NCBI GenBank assembly: GCA_946699065.1
Contig: CAMPDV010000018.1
Span: 868,001 to 932,000 of the forward strand
Source of the DNA: Loxodes magnus
Taxonomy: Eukaryota; Ciliophora; Karyorelictea; Loxodida; Loxodidae
Length of the DNA stretch: 64,000 bases
Direction: 5' to 3'
Part shown: positions 1 through 13,636 of the stretch, one piece after another
Layout of the letters: the number at the start of each line of letters is the position of its first letter
How positions within the stretch are numbered: the stretch's first letter is position 1
Notes under the pieces: generated by a model
What the model was told of the DNA's origin: nothing
Databases searched by the model: none
What the model saw: the letters and a program-made list of their open reading frames with translations, nothing else
Made by a program: the position numbers and the translations under genes

Positions 1-189
1 TTAGTCTATAAGATAAAATAAAGCAATGAAAACATGGATGGAAGAATTTCTATTTATAAATAGATAATTATTAATAATTAAGAAGATTTATTGAAAAAAG
101 ACTAATAGAAAGGGAGTTTTTCTATCTAAATTCTAATTTTATTAATTTGTTTGTTTTATACTACAGTAATATAAATAAAACTATCTAAA

Positions 190-2010
190 ATGTCAAGAGT
201 CTAGCAACTTAAAAAGCAATTTGAAATGAAAAATAAGGAGAAACACACTTCTCAGATATCAAGCCAAGAAAGATTAGAAGAATTATAGAAAGTAAATAGA
301 AGAAATTCAGTGTCTGAACTTGTCAAACAACATTCGCAATTAATTGATGAAGCTGAAAAAGAAAGAACGTCATACATAAAAGAAGAAGAACATTTGAATC
401 AATTAAGAACGAAAAAGGAATCTAATGCTTCAAAGGAATCTTTCTCTCCTTCATCCAAGTTTTAGAGAAGTTAATCTATCTCTGATAATAATTAAAAATG
501 AGCAATGTATGAAAGTCCATCAGTATAAGTATAGGAAGAGATTAAGAAATATGAAGAACTTACTTATAAACTATTATAAAAAACAGAATTAAAATAAGTG
601 CCTCAATTAAAAGAAGAGAATTAAGAAAAGAATGAAATAACTGATAATTAAGAATTGTCTTCTAATCATAAAGAACAAATATTTGAGTAAGATTAGCAAC
701 TTGACCATAAAAGCTTGTTATTTGAGACTGAATAAAGTAACTCTGAAGATTTATAGCCTGAATGATCTGATGAAAAGCAGCAAATTGAGCATTTATATTA
801 GCTAACTTAAAACAATCCTTTGTCTTGTGAAAAAATATTAGAAGTAGTTCCAAAATAAGAGCAAGAAGCTCCAAAATTGACAGAGTAGTTCTTAAAACTT
901 TAGTAAGAAATAGTTGATTAAGCTTTGCTTTAATAGGATTATATAAGTGAAATAAATTCAGAAGCTTATCAAATACTTCAAAATATGAATCAGAATGAAG
1001 AAAACATTATTAGCAAAGCTGTTTAAAATTAAGAAGCAGAGTAGCTAGATATTTTATGCTTGATGTGTGAAGAGTATATCAAATATGAAAATGTTTTCAT
1101 TCATTCATAAACTTGCAATTTTTCCGCAGAAGTAAAGACAATTTACGACTTTGAAAGCAAAATGTGGAAATTATAATTTGCAATAGAAAACGCAATCTAG
1201 GAATCTTCACACTTATTTGAATAAGAAAATCTAGAAGAATTAAAGGAAATTTAATCCTAAATAATTTAGTGCACTAAGGATGATGAAATATTGAGCTTGT
1301 TTTAAACTTTACTTTTGTTTAAGCCAAACAATCTATAGTCCCTCATTTTTTCTAAGCGCTGTCTATCTTTGTGCAAGGAAAAAATATATGATTTCTCATA
1401 GAATAATTAAACAGAATAGCTAAAGGACAAGATAGCTGAAATAGAATAGCAAACTTTATGCAAAAAAGTAGAGCTAGAGCTTTTAAAGGTTCAATGTAAG
1501 TTTATTAATCTAAAATCATAGAAATTAGCAAAAACTTTTAAAATCTTTACCAGTAAGTCAATTCTGAAATTGACAGTTAGAGTGAAGTTTTAAGTGAGGC
1601 TTCTGACTTTTCAGAATTTGGAAATTTTTAGTTTGGAGAAGGAATAAGAAGAGTTGAGTAGCAATTATAGGATACATTATCATTAAATTAAAACGAATAG
1701 CAGGAAAATCATTTTTATGATTAAACTGATATGTAAAGGGACTTCTATTCTCAAGCTTTGGCAATTAAGATGCATTAATCTAGAGATCATCCATCTCAAA
1801 CTGCCAACATAATGGATTTATACTAAAAATGCATAGTAAGTTTTAATAAAATAGGATCAAGAAATTCCTCCTTAGTAATGGTAGAACTTTCTGGAACAAG
1901 AAATGGGGATTAAGTAATCTTAATACAACACTAATAATTAATTTATGGGCCTTTTAAGGTTTTATTTATTATTCATAGCATATTAAATTATTTTGAAGCA
2001 ATAAAAATGA
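190..2010 (+). CDS. Coiled-coil protein with a small Cys/His cluster (function unknown)
   Basis: Predicted 591 residues from three exons; introns at 1496-1521 (26 nt) and 1836-1854 (19 nt), both GT...AG. Each splice restores an open frame: the second gives the tail IPPQQWQNFLEQEM. The first ~270 residues are Glu/Lys/Gln-rich and likely coiled coil. Near residue 290 there is a C-x2-C-x11-H-x3-C cluster that could bind zinc. Translation needs TAA/TAG as Gln; TGA is used once as Trp and terminates at 2008-2010. I do not recognise the family. The 3' end overlaps the predicted 3' end of the convergent downstream gene by 38 bases. The exon structure is well supported; function is unknown. Confidence 0.7.
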
Positions 2011-2737
2011 AAACTTCAATAGGAAAGCTTTAAAAAATGTTTAAAAGAAATACTGCTGCTTAAAAACAAATTTAATAAAGTAGTTAATTTTTAGTATTTA
2101 TATACATTTTAAGTTCCAATTCCTAGAGTCTTTTAAAAGCATGTTTAGCTTCTTCTTTCATTCCAGCGAGCTAAGCTTGCTAGAGAGCCTTTTTAAGCTC
2201 ATCTATGTTGTTTTCTTATAGAGCTTTTCTTAATATTTGTCTTATCTCAGATGAGTTTTACTTAACTTCTTCCTTTTACACTTTTTATTTAACAGGCTAA
2301 TCTACTTGTTATAACGGTTGTGCTGTTGGTAGTTATTAAACATTGAACTTTTGGACGTTGAATTAAGGAGGTTGATTCTGGTTAAAAGCTAGACTCTGTT
2401 CCCATTATTCAATCCGGGGTTCGTAGAAAAGTTCATGCCTAGGTCCAACAGGAATACTCTTAAACCTGTCATCGCCAGAAAGTTTTCTGGGAGGAATTGT
2501 GTATTTGTCGATTTGTTTTCTCAATTGCTCGTTTGTTTTTTAAATTAAAGAAGCTTTTCTTTGCTCTTCTTAAAATTTCAATTTATAAAATTCTATTTAC
2601 TTCAAAGCTTCTTCCATTTATAATTTATTCTATTTCAACTATTTAAAATAGTCAAGTACATCTAACATTTTCTTTCCTTATCTTCATTATAAGTACTTTA
2701 TTTAATCCTTGCACTTTATCTCTAACATTGCCTTCAT
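1973..2737 (-). CDS. Hypothetical coiled-coil protein, about 254 residues
   Basis: The frame is open from ATG at 2737 to TGA at 1973-1975. The N-terminal third is a Gln/Lys/Glu coiled coil; a conserved-looking middle follows (IPPRKLSGDDRFKSIPVG), then a Pro/Gln linker and a helical, Ala/Glu-rich C-terminal region (SSEIRQILRKALQ). One in-frame TGA near residue 15 is read as Trp; if it were a stop, the protein would start at the ATG at 2668 (231 residues). The last ~40 residues, after INTKN, are low-quality AT-rich translation overlapping the convergent neighbour, so the true end may be earlier through an unseen splice. Family not recognised. Confidence 0.6.
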
Positions 2738-3110
2738 TCTACTCCCTTCATGATAGACCTTACTTATATTTTTATAAATTCCAACTTATTATAAATGCGC
2801 TTAGTAAGTAGAAAAACATAAAAAAGAAATGAGTAAGAGATCATAAAGCAAATAATTTGAAATATCTGATATTTATAACTACTACATTAGTAACTTTCAG
2901 CTGCTTTCTTTAAATTGCCTATTCTAAATTTACGTTATTGATATAAATAATTATTCATTCGATGTAGCCTTACTTAACTTAAATCGCTATAGCATAGGAA
3001 AGATAATCTAACAACTTTTAATAAATAAAGATTAAGCATTAAAGATTTAATTATTTTAATTATTATATCACAGCTTTTACGCTTATTAGAAGGGCATTTT
3101 TTGATTTTAA
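2738..3110. other. Intergenic, AT-rich
   Basis: About 370 bases between two minus-strand genes. It must hold the promoter and leader of the upstream hypothetical gene. I see no gene, RNA or repeat in it. Confidence 0.5.
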
Positions 3111-4316
3111 TCATCTATATAAAGAATTACTTAGATCCTAACCATTTTCCTCATTTTTACTTCGTCTTAGGACTTCTGAATTTTTCATTTCTATCATAAT
3201 TGTTTGGCCTTTACTAATTTTATGAGTAGTTTTTCTTTTAACAAATTCAGGGTCATCTACAAATGTAAATCCTGGAATAATGTGCTCTACTTTGTTTGCG
3301 CCAATTCAAGATTAATCATAAATGTTACTATCAACTGGCTTTTACTCTGTTCACTTGTTATCAAAATGTCTTATATCATTTTTTGATCTTACTTGAGGTT
3401 TAAATGGAGGCTCTAATTCTAAATTTTGCATTTTTTCCCAATCTATCAAAACGAAAAATTAATGACTTTTTAAGAGTTCAAAGTCTGACAACCTTTAAGA
3501 AGGCTAAAGATTAAAACTTACTTCTCTAGTTAAAAGCTGCTTTATTAAGTCTCCTGCTTCGTTTGAAAAATAACTTCTTAACTTTACTGGCTTAGAAGTA
3601 ATATCAGCAAACATTTGCTGTCTATTTCTCTAATAAAAAGGAGGAATTCCTGTTAGCATTTCATAAATTAAGCATCCCAAACTTCAAAAGTCTACTCTTT
3701 TATCGTAACCTTTTCCATTAATTACTTCAGGTGCAAGATATTCAGGAGTTCCACAAAATGTATTTGTTTTTTCGCTTTCATCTTCATCAATAAGCTTTGA
3801 CAATCCAAAATCAGATAATTTAATATTTCCGTTAGCATCCAATAAGCAATTTTCAGGTTTCAAATCTCTGTAGATAACACCTTATTTGTGCAGATTTTCC
3901 AGTCCTAAAATAATTTAAGCACTGTAGAACATAACTTTTTAATCCGAAAACCTTCCTTATTTCCTTAAATGGAAAAAAAGCTCGCCTCCCTAGCAAAAAT
4001 CCATAACAAAGTAAAGTTTATCAAGGGTTTAAAAAGAATATCTTAATGAAACTAAAAATTTGCTGTTGTTATTCATTTGTAGAATTTATCGTTCTCAATT
4101 TATATGTTTTTGCTGTTTTTTTTTTCAAATTAAGGATTTTTTTATCACCTTCATAGCATATTTCTACTAAGTATCTTTTTTAGTTACAAGTAGAACCTTT
4201 CCAAAACCTCCTTTTCCAAGCACTTTTTCAATGTTAAAATCTTTCAAAGATACTAGTTCACTTGAGTATTATTATGATAACAAATCATGATTTGTGAAAC
4301 ACTAACAATTCCCCAT
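3111..4316 (-). CDS. AGC-family Ser/Thr protein kinase with MGNC start
   Basis: Predicted 395 residues. The N-terminus MGNCQCF carries Gly2 followed by cysteines, the pattern for N-myristoylation plus palmitoylation, so membrane attachment is likely. The kinase domain shows the Gly loop (LGKGGFGKV), AMKV Lys, [14 protein letters not shown], the activation-loop end [12 protein letters not shown] and D-F-W-S-L-G, with Trp encoded by TGA. An 18-nt in-frame intron at 3504-3521 is inferred because removing it gives the standard LLTREPSQRL. The C-tail ends with a hydrophobic-motif-like IPGFTFVDD. These features place it with PKA/S6K/SGK-type AGC kinases; the exact subfamily is unresolved. A paralogue lies at 8560-9699 on the other strand, with an intron at the same place. 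Confidence 0.93.
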
Positions 4317-5472
4317 TTTACTAATGTAACTATTATTAACAAATCTCTTTTTTAATATTTTAATGCTTTTCTTAGTTCTTCCTTTTGTTTGTACTCTTAG
4401 CTAAATTTCTACTAATACCTTCCTAAGATACACCGTGATTTGTATAAAAGGTGAATTAGTAAATTATGCTAATAGAGATGATGCAAGGAATAAAAATGAT
4501 AAAATTACGATTACTAAATAATTAAAAAGTAAGTTATTATCTTATACTAATTCATTAATTACTTCCTTATATAACTCTAACTATCAAGCTATCAAAATTA
4601 CCTAATTTATTTTATTAATATTAAGTTAATTTGGAAATAATATACTATCTTATTAGTTATGCACTGTTTAAGAAACCCTTTTATTTGAGCTAACTTATTT
4701 AAATATCCTGCATGATTTTATTAGTTTTTCTAGTTAAAAAATGAAAGTTTATTTAAAATTAAACTAAAGATATATATTATTATACTTTATACTAGTGACT
4801 AACGCTTAAGTGTTAGTTAAATTTATTGGTAAACTTAAGTTTATTTCTTAGTGTATTAGTAGAAGCTACTATATCATTTGTGAATATTTACTTAATCTTT
4901 ACATTTATTAGCTCTTAGCTTCCCTATTAAGCATTACTAATGATATGCTTTGCTTAGATTAGATAGCTTTTATTATATTTGATATTTCTCTATTATAGAA
5001 ATTAGTACTAAGTATAAATTTTTATATCCCTATTTATGGTTTAAGATATAGTAAGATATTTACCTCCATTAGCAAGATAAATATTTTATTTTCATTTAAA
5101 GCAGAATCTAGGTAAAGATAATAAGAATGTAAAGTTTATAGCAAAGCTTATTAAATAGATGAATAGGTATTATTAAGGGCTTTAACTTGGAATGTCTAAT
5201 AGTCTATTTAAGCTTTCATTATAAAGTGGTATTTCTCTTAGATTTAAGCCTTAATGTTACTCAATCCTATTACATTTATGATTATAAAGTTTGGTTTATG
5301 AGTATTTGGAAATAGAGGCTATGTAGTTACTTCAACTTAGCAAATTAAATATATAAAATGAGGTTTTCTGTTATATAGTAAGGAACTAAAGAGACTTGAG
5401 AATTCATTTTGTTTCTGATTATTAAATGAAATTTAAGTTATTGCTTATATTTTGTAATTTTACCATTTTAAA
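4317..5472. other. Intergenic, AT-rich, 1.15 kb
   Basis: Lies between the divergently transcribed kinase and VDAC genes, so promoters of both must be here. I see no convincing ORF, RNA gene or repeat. Confidence 0.5.
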
Positions 5473-6345
5473 ATGGTTAAGCTTGAGTCATTTGGCAATA
5501 TAACTAAGTAAGCAGATGACTTGCTTAAAAAGAAATATCCTTTCAAGAACCCATTTATGCTAAAGCTAAAAACAGCCGAAGTCTCAAAGTTTTTCCTTGG
5601 ATCGAGAGCTTTGATTAACCCAGGCAAAGCTCCTACACTCAGAGCAAACCTTAAATACACAGGAATAAAGGATTTGATTTTTGAATCTAAGCTCTGGACA
5701 AATGGAGACTTAAATCTTAAGGTAGATTCAGAAGCAAAATTCGTTAAAAATACAAAATTGATCTCAGAAGTTAACTTGAAGAATCAAAGTGTAGCTACAG
5801 CAGCTGTTCATGTTGATTATACTTATCCAGAAAAATTCAAGCTCAAGGCAAGTGTAACTGATGGTCCTAACTTTAAGTGGGCAAGCAACTTAAAGATATT
5901 GGAGAATTTAGGATTTGGGCTTTAGACTGGCTATAATTTCACAAAAAGCGATTTCAATAATTTAAATTTGGCTTTATGGTTCGCTTAAAAAGATTACTCC
6001 TTGGCTTTAAAACATGAAGGAGCTCATCTCAAAGTAGGAAAATTAACAGGAAGTGCTTTCTATGGATTGAAAGACCTATAAACATGTGCAAGAGTCAGCT
6101 GTGATTTTGCAGATAAGTAAAAATTACTTGGAGAATTTGGAGCTTAGTACAAGCTTCATGATGAATTAAGTGTAAGAGGAAAAATAAGCACTACTGGCAC
6201 ATTTTCTGCTGGATTTGATTCAAGAATAGCTAAGTTTTTAAGACTTACATTTGCTGCTTCAGTAAGATTTATAATATAGACTCCCTTCAAAGTAAATAAA
6301 GGTCCTTGGGACTGGGGAATTATTATTCAATTCGTATAGCAGTGA
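5473..6345 (+). CDS. Mitochondrial porin (VDAC family)
   Basis: 290 residues without introns, close to the usual ~283 of VDAC. It would form the outer-mitochondrial-membrane beta-barrel that passes metabolites. The sequence alternates polar and hydrophobic residues in short strands separated by turns throughout. The N-terminal segment (amphipathic helix, then KKKYPFKNPF) and the LTGSAFYGLKD and GKISTTGTFSAGFDSRI strands resemble eukaryotic porin_3. Start at 5473 gives the expected length; stop is TGA at 6343-6345. Base composition is clearly richer in G+C than the flanks. Tail-to-tail with the TMBIM gene 266 bases downstream. Confidence 0.88.
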
Positions 6346-6611
6346 GAACTTAATTTTTACAATTTAAATATATTAATAAATAAATTTAAAAGCATAACTA
6401 AATACTCTATTTCATGTCCTAACACCATTTATCAGCTTTATAAACTTATTAAAGCATCTTTGCTAATAGCCATATATTGCTATAACTTCTTAGTTCGCTA
6501 AGATTTAAGTGCTTCATATAGATTATTAAATATTAATTTATTTTAATGCTTTATAGTAAAAAGAGTATAAAAATCAGTTTTGAGATATCAATAAAAAGTT
6601 AAAGCTGTAAA

Positions 6612-7319
6612 TCATTCACTGCTCTAGCCTAGTAACCTTAAGATGTAAATAAACATCATGATGATGTCTACATATAGCATCAGTGCTCCTACTATATAGT
6701 CATCGTAGGTTAACTCATTATATTTCCCCCCTACAATCATTTAAGTATCGATTATCAAGTAAATTCCGTATATAAGGATACCTAAGCAGCAATAAATTAT
6801 ATTAACTACTTAGCTTGAGCCTAAAAACATTATTCCTAATCCGAAAAACATGAAGCATGCTATTAGAACAAACATAAATCCAGAACAAAATGTAAAATCC
6901 GTTTTAGTAGTGCATGCATATATTGTTAAGGAAATTGTAACTCCTGTTGTCATAAGAGCTGCAGTTAAGACTATTTAAGGTGAATAGGAAGCACATGACA
7001 TTGCAACTATTATTGATTCAGCTAATGTGAATAAGAATAACAAAGCGTAATTAACTGGAACTTTCCTTGCCACTTTCTAACAGCAAATTAAAGCTATCAT
7101 TACAAATAGCGTTATTATCCAGCAAGGCCAAAAAAGCCAGAAATTCATAAGTAATAAAGCACCTAAATTTTTATTTATAACTACTAAAGAGCATATTACA
7201 GTTGTAATCATCAGTTGAATGCTCAAAATCCCATATACTTTTCTAATAAATCCCAGTCGATCTCCTGACAGCTATTTAGGATTTTCTAAATCTTAATATT
7301 CACTTTAAACGGTAAACAT
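6612..7319 (-). CDS. TMBIM / Lifeguard (Bax-inhibitor-1 family) membrane protein
   Basis: 235 residues with seven hydrophobic segments. The family signatures are clear: RKVYGILSIQL before the first helix, and near the C-terminus IYLIIDTQMIVGG followed by DDYIVGALMLYVDII and an ILRLLG end. TMBIM proteins are ER/Golgi calcium-leak or anti-apoptotic channels. The start at 7319 gives the typical short N-terminus; the frame stays open upstream to ATGs at 7442 and 7505, but those residues look non-coding. The first in-frame TGA at 6612-6614 is taken as stop; reading it as Trp adds eight residues, ending at 6588. Family assignment is firm; the exact ends are less so. Confidence 0.9.
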
Positions 7320-8559
7320 TTTATAATGAAAATAGTTTAAACTTGTAATAAAAAGCGAAGCTCTTCCTATAAAATAATAAATAGCTATCTATTATAATTT
7401 ACCATTCTAGAATGCTTTCTTCTGTTTCTTTTTCTTATTCATGTCCCATCTACTCTTGCAATATTATTACTTTATTCTCTACTCTATAATCTATCTCAAA
7501 ACCATTTCAAGCTTATATATAGCTTTACAAGATACTCAGTTGCAAAATCAGCAAACTAATTTAAAAGCTTGCTTAATTTACATTTAGATAATGAGCTTGC
7601 AAAAATGAAATTATGAAGCTAAAAGAACTTAATGCTATAAAAGTAAAGACTTTAAGTTTTAAACTATACTAAAAACAAAATTTTGAGAAAAGAAATAAAG
7701 AAAAGACACAAAACTATAGGAATACTTTAAATAAGCAAAAAGAAGTTTTTATACTTAAGCATTAACTATAACTTGGATACTTATTTAATTATTAAAATAA
7801 GCTAAAAGGAGTTAATTATTTTATTTTTCTTTCCATAAAATTCTAAATTTATTCTCATCTATTAATTAGCAAACCAAGTAATATCAAAATCATTAAATTC
7901 ATACAAATAACTGACAAAAATTAAAATTTTAATCAATAAAGATTTAAAAAGAAAGAGAATCACTAGAATCAGCACTTTATTTAGCTAGGAATCTCAAAAT
8001 AGGATACTTAAATTCTAAATAAAAGCAGATGCTATTTAAGATATTAAAAGGCTTTAATTAAAATTTAATATAAATTGATAATAAAAACTATTTAGGATAA
8101 ATAAATTGACTAAACCTAATAAATAGACACTGATGCTAGCTACATCTCTTTAAAATTAATTATTATATATAATAAACCTAAATTAAATGCTTTCTTATTA
8201 TAGAAATTTATTATAATAGTACTTGGAAACTTAGAAAAGCACTCTTAAAAATGAAGTACTAATAACAGTTTCCCTTTAAAATAAATTTTACTTGATTTAA
8301 CTATAAATAATTATTATATTTGTTAACCTTTTAGTAGTTAGATACTCATACATAGATTACTCCTTTTAAGTAAAAATTAAGATATAAATTTTTATAATTT
8401 AAGAGAGTTTTGTAAATTTGGTATTAAAAATAAAAAAAGTCTGGAAAAAGCATATATTCAGTATACTGGTATAAAGAATAGATTGGATGTAATTCTATGA
8501 TAATTGAATTGAGTAAGATATATTAATCATTTATATAAATTAAAATTTTACTCTTAAAA
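7320..8559. other. Intergenic, AT-rich, 1.24 kb
   Basis: Region between divergent TMBIM and kinase genes. Apart from a possible but unconvincing N-terminal extension of TMBIM (to 7505), I see no gene, RNA or repeat. Confidence 0.5.
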
Positions 8560-9699
<1,140 letters not shown>

Positions 9700-9754
9700 A
9701 TGGATTTAATTTGTTTTTAAATACTTTATTAATTTCAATTTTAAATCAAATATT

Positions 9755-10618
9755 ATGATTCAAAGGCGCAAAAAGAAATAAAGTGCTCAAGAGCTTTCTG
9801 ATGATTTGAGTATGGACGTTTCACAAACAGATTTAAGATATAAATTTAGCACTCCAATAAAATTGTAAATAACTGAATAGACAATATATGACCTCTCCCT
9901 TAAAATATATAAGAAGCTTAGCTAGTGAAATACTAATTATTTCTTTAAAAAAGGGAAAATTGTAAAGTTATCTTCAGAAATAAGTGAAGAATTAGAAAAC
10001 TCTCAAGAGCAATAATTATATAATAAATATTCTATTAACGAACTATAAATCATTCCAGAAAGAAATTAAAACCCATCAGAATCAACTACATTAAATGAGT
10101 AAAATTCAATCTTTTGTTAGGAATTAGAATACTAAGACATTGAAAGCTAGTAAATGAAAAGTATATTAACTGATTACTTATAACAGAAAGAAAAAAGCTT
10201 ACATAGTAGTTTCCTTAACTCTCAATAAGGAATATTACTATAGTTGAAATCCATCGAAGAAAATTTGAGTAGCTTTAAGGACGCTGGTCCTATTTTATAT
10301 AAAAGTTCTTTTAGCAAGTAGCTATGTTTGCTATTTAGTTGAACAAATTAGAAGTTTAGCTTTTGTAATTAATATACAGATCAGTTAAGCGACTTTTGCG
10401 GAGAAGCTTGTCAAGAGGTATTTGAGTTTTTTAGCAAAAAAAATTTTTAAATAATTTTATCTTTGGAATAAGATTAAGATATTTAAGCTAATTCTCTTCT
10501 TATGTCCAAAGAATCTTACTTTATACAGCACCTTAAGGGTCTTATTTTCTATTAATCAATTTTAACTTGCTTTTTTGAAATTAAAAATATAGCCAGTAAG
10601 AGAAGCGTAGTTAAGTGA
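9755..10618 (+). CDS. Hypothetical protein, 287 residues
   Basis: A single frame runs from ATG at 9755 to TGA at 10616-10618. The start is basic (RRKKK), followed by acidic, Ser/Gln-rich sequence to about residue 170; the C-terminal ~110 residues look folded, with hydrophobic spacing and several cysteines (FSFCNQYTDQLSDFCGEAC). Two internal TGA codons (near residues 57 and 194) are read as Trp. It starts 55 bases after the kinase stop, on the same strand. Codon use resembles neighbours. Family not recognised. Confidence 0.6.
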
Positions 10619-12223
10619 TTTACTTAATAATATTTGTTAAATATATTATTTATATCTATCTACTTTTAAATTATAAATACCCTTAATATAAATAAATCAT
10701 TCAATACTTAAACAAATCCCGATTGAATTTATCTCTCTAAACTTACATTTTTTTAATAGAAACACTATTTTAAATAAAATAACTCTAATTTAAATTAGGA
10801 TTTAAAAGATAAGAAACAGTGAAATAAGATATTTATGCGGTGTTTTATTACTATTATTGCTCTATTTTTAAGATATAAATAACTATCTAATAATAAATAA
10901 ACTATAAATAGATTTTATAAGAAGATATTTTAGTTAAAAAGTAATTTACTTACTTAATATATCATATCTTTCTTATAGAAAATTAGCATTAAGATAAATA
11001 AATGTCTATTTTCTAGCAATCTTTAAAGATGTGCATAAATGCTTAGAAAAAGACTAAAAATAATAAAGCTAAATGATATAGAACTTCTATGAATATATAA
11101 TGATCTTATTTAATAGTAATTTTACATTTAGATTCTACTTTTATTCATTTTAAACTATTCTAAATTCTAAAACTAGATACTGCAATAGTATATATAAGAT
11201 ATTTGCTATCTATAAAATCTTTTTCAATTTATCTCATTTTAGTATACTCAAAAGATATTGCAAGCTATTAAAATTTAAATATGATAACTACTAATTAAAG
11301 TGTAAAAATGCAATAATCTATTTAATCTTATGATTTATGTAGAATTCCAGAAGAATATTATAAATTAATCTTTTGATTGATAGTTTTTAAAATAATTACA
11401 CAATTAATATTAATTTACTTTTATGTATAATGTTCTTTAATAAAAGTAAAATTTATTAATGCAAATAAATTATTTTTCTAGACTCGTAATATTTTCCTTA
11501 AGATTCATATTGATTTCTATAAATAAGAAAAATTGGTGAAAGATTATTAAGAGAATCTTATTATTAATTTAAGATGCTTCAATATAAGTCAGATATGTAG
11601 ATTACTTGTAATGGAGTATTTTTACAATATGTATAGTCATTAAGCATTAAATTAATTTTAACACATTAAATTCCAATTTATAGAGAAAATCTTTTAAAAT
11701 AGTTTTAATCTAGATTATAGCAGGTTGATCACATTTGATATCTTGCAATATAATAATTTTAAATATTATAATTGTTCCAGTTTTAGTTACAAGTAAAAAT
11801 TTAATTTATAAAAATAACTTAGTAAAACTTAAAGAAAAAAGAAGTTCTAAATTTCTTAATTAATGAGATTAATCTATAACTATAAATATGCATATATATA
11901 ATGTTTTGATATATGTAAAGCTTTAAAAGAACTACCAATGATAAGCTAGTGTACTCTATGATGAGAGATATTAAGTTATTATAAATTTTTATTTTAAATT
12001 AAACTATTTATGTATTTTCATCTAATATTTTAAAATTTTCTTAAATATCCTTCGTTTTTATAAATTTATATCTTTTTATCTAAGGATTAATTATATCTGA
12101 TTTTTAATTTAAATATTGCAAAGCATTATGCAATTAATGTATATATTTAAGTATTTCTTTATTATATTTTTTAATGAAAGGGTTATTTCGTTTTAATAAA
12201 TAGTTATTGTTCTTTATAATAAA
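10619..12223. other. Intergenic, extremely AT-rich, 1.6 kb
   Basis: No coding-like composition on either strand, no obvious repeats or RNA genes. It must include the promoter of the seven-helix gene at its right end. Confidence 0.5.
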
Positions 12224-13222
12224 ATGAGTTTTAATTTTGATGAAGGCCTTTTATTTCACATTTTATTACTGATTGCTGCTACATTTACAGTGCTAAGTAC
12301 TGTTTCTGTTATCTTTTGATATTGCTATTTCAAAGAATAAAGAACTTTTCTGTGATGATTAGTCTATAAACTTAATTTGAGTATTTTCATATGTTGCTTA
12401 TTTTTAGTGCCTTTATCTTTGATGATTAAAAAGAATTTGAATTTATATTTTTAAGATTTTTGAGTGAGAATTTGCTATTATTTTACCTTTTATTTTTTCC
12501 AGGCAGCAATTATTTGAAATAATTTTCTTTACTTTATTATGTATCAAATGATTTGTAATTTAAAACGAGATTTCAAGCATTATTAGTAAATTTTTGCTCG
12601 AACTGGATTTTATGTTCCCTTATTATTCATAACTCCAATGCTATTATGTGAATTATTTCTTTGGAATGGTTTATATTAATTTGACACTCATTTGAAAGTT
12701 ACCATGACTCTTTTTATAATTTTATTTTTTCTTCCTATTTATGTTTGTCTTCCTTGAACAAGTTATGTAACTTACAAATTATTAAAATCGAATTTAGTTC
12801 TACTGATGAATATTTCATCTGAGATGGAAGAATCAGTCTAAATAATAAGAAATTTGAGATGAACTCCTCTTATTTATCACATTTCTTAGATATTGGGTTC
12901 TGTTCCTTTTCAAGTCAGTTTTCTTGCTTTTATTTTATTTGATAAAAAATATGCTTAAGATTCCTATAAACGATGAAATGGAATAGGAGCACTTATAATG
13001 GTAATATTTGGTATGCTTATTTGTCTGATATTTGGTTACAATTGTAATATTTGATAAGAAATTTAACGGAAGATAAAAATAAAATTTCTAGAAAGTTACT
13101 CTAATACAACTTAAGGGTAATAAGACTTAAGTCAATCTGCCAATGAAATTACTTGTTTAACCTCTTCCATCAATAGTTTATATCCTGATTAAGATTTTAA
13201 GAATAGCTTTGTTTTTAACTGA
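12224..13222 (+). CDS. Seven-helix receptor-like membrane protein, copy A
   Basis: 332 residues with seven hydrophobic helices, an N-terminus of about 10 residues and a ~70-residue polar Ser/Gln-rich tail, a GPCR-like topology. Features shared with copies at 45288-46286 and 60206-61204: QRTFLWWL after helix 1, a Trp in helix 3 followed by YQMIC, an EMEESVQIIRNLRWTP loop before helix 6, and GYNCNIW at the end of helix 7. The three intact genes have exactly the same codon count. Comparison of A with the others shows mostly third-position changes, and one helix-5 Trp is TGA here (12755-12757) but TGG in the other two. The ligand and G-protein coupling cannot be told from sequence; the family is not firmly any known GPCR class. 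Confidence 0.85.
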
Positions 13223-13636
13223 CTTGAAAAATACAAAATTATGAACTTTTCTCTTTAATCCATTTTTCTCAAATAAATTAAATTATAAAAACTGAAAAAG
13301 TTTGGAAATAAAGGGCTAAAGTATTAGAAAGGTATCAATCTTATTAGCTTAATTAAAGATTTATATAATGAATATATTAACTTGTTAGCTTTATTATATT
13401 TCATAGTAATTTAATTGAATAGAAACACAGTTAAAAGTATTTTTGTAATTTGTATTATATTCTAGTTTTAAGCTTATTTAAGCAAGAAATACTTGCATAT
13501 AAAATTATAATGCTTACATTGTTTTTTAATTAAAAGAGTTAAATATTTTTGTTAAGCTAATATGATTTATTTTAGTTACGTGTTCATAATAATAACTAGC
13601 TTCCTATTTAATTAATTATAAATAATAATGAGTTAT
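13223..13636. other. Intergenic, AT-rich, 414 bases
   Basis: Separates the convergent seven-helix and ubiquitin-like genes. Nothing recognisable. Confidence 0.5.
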
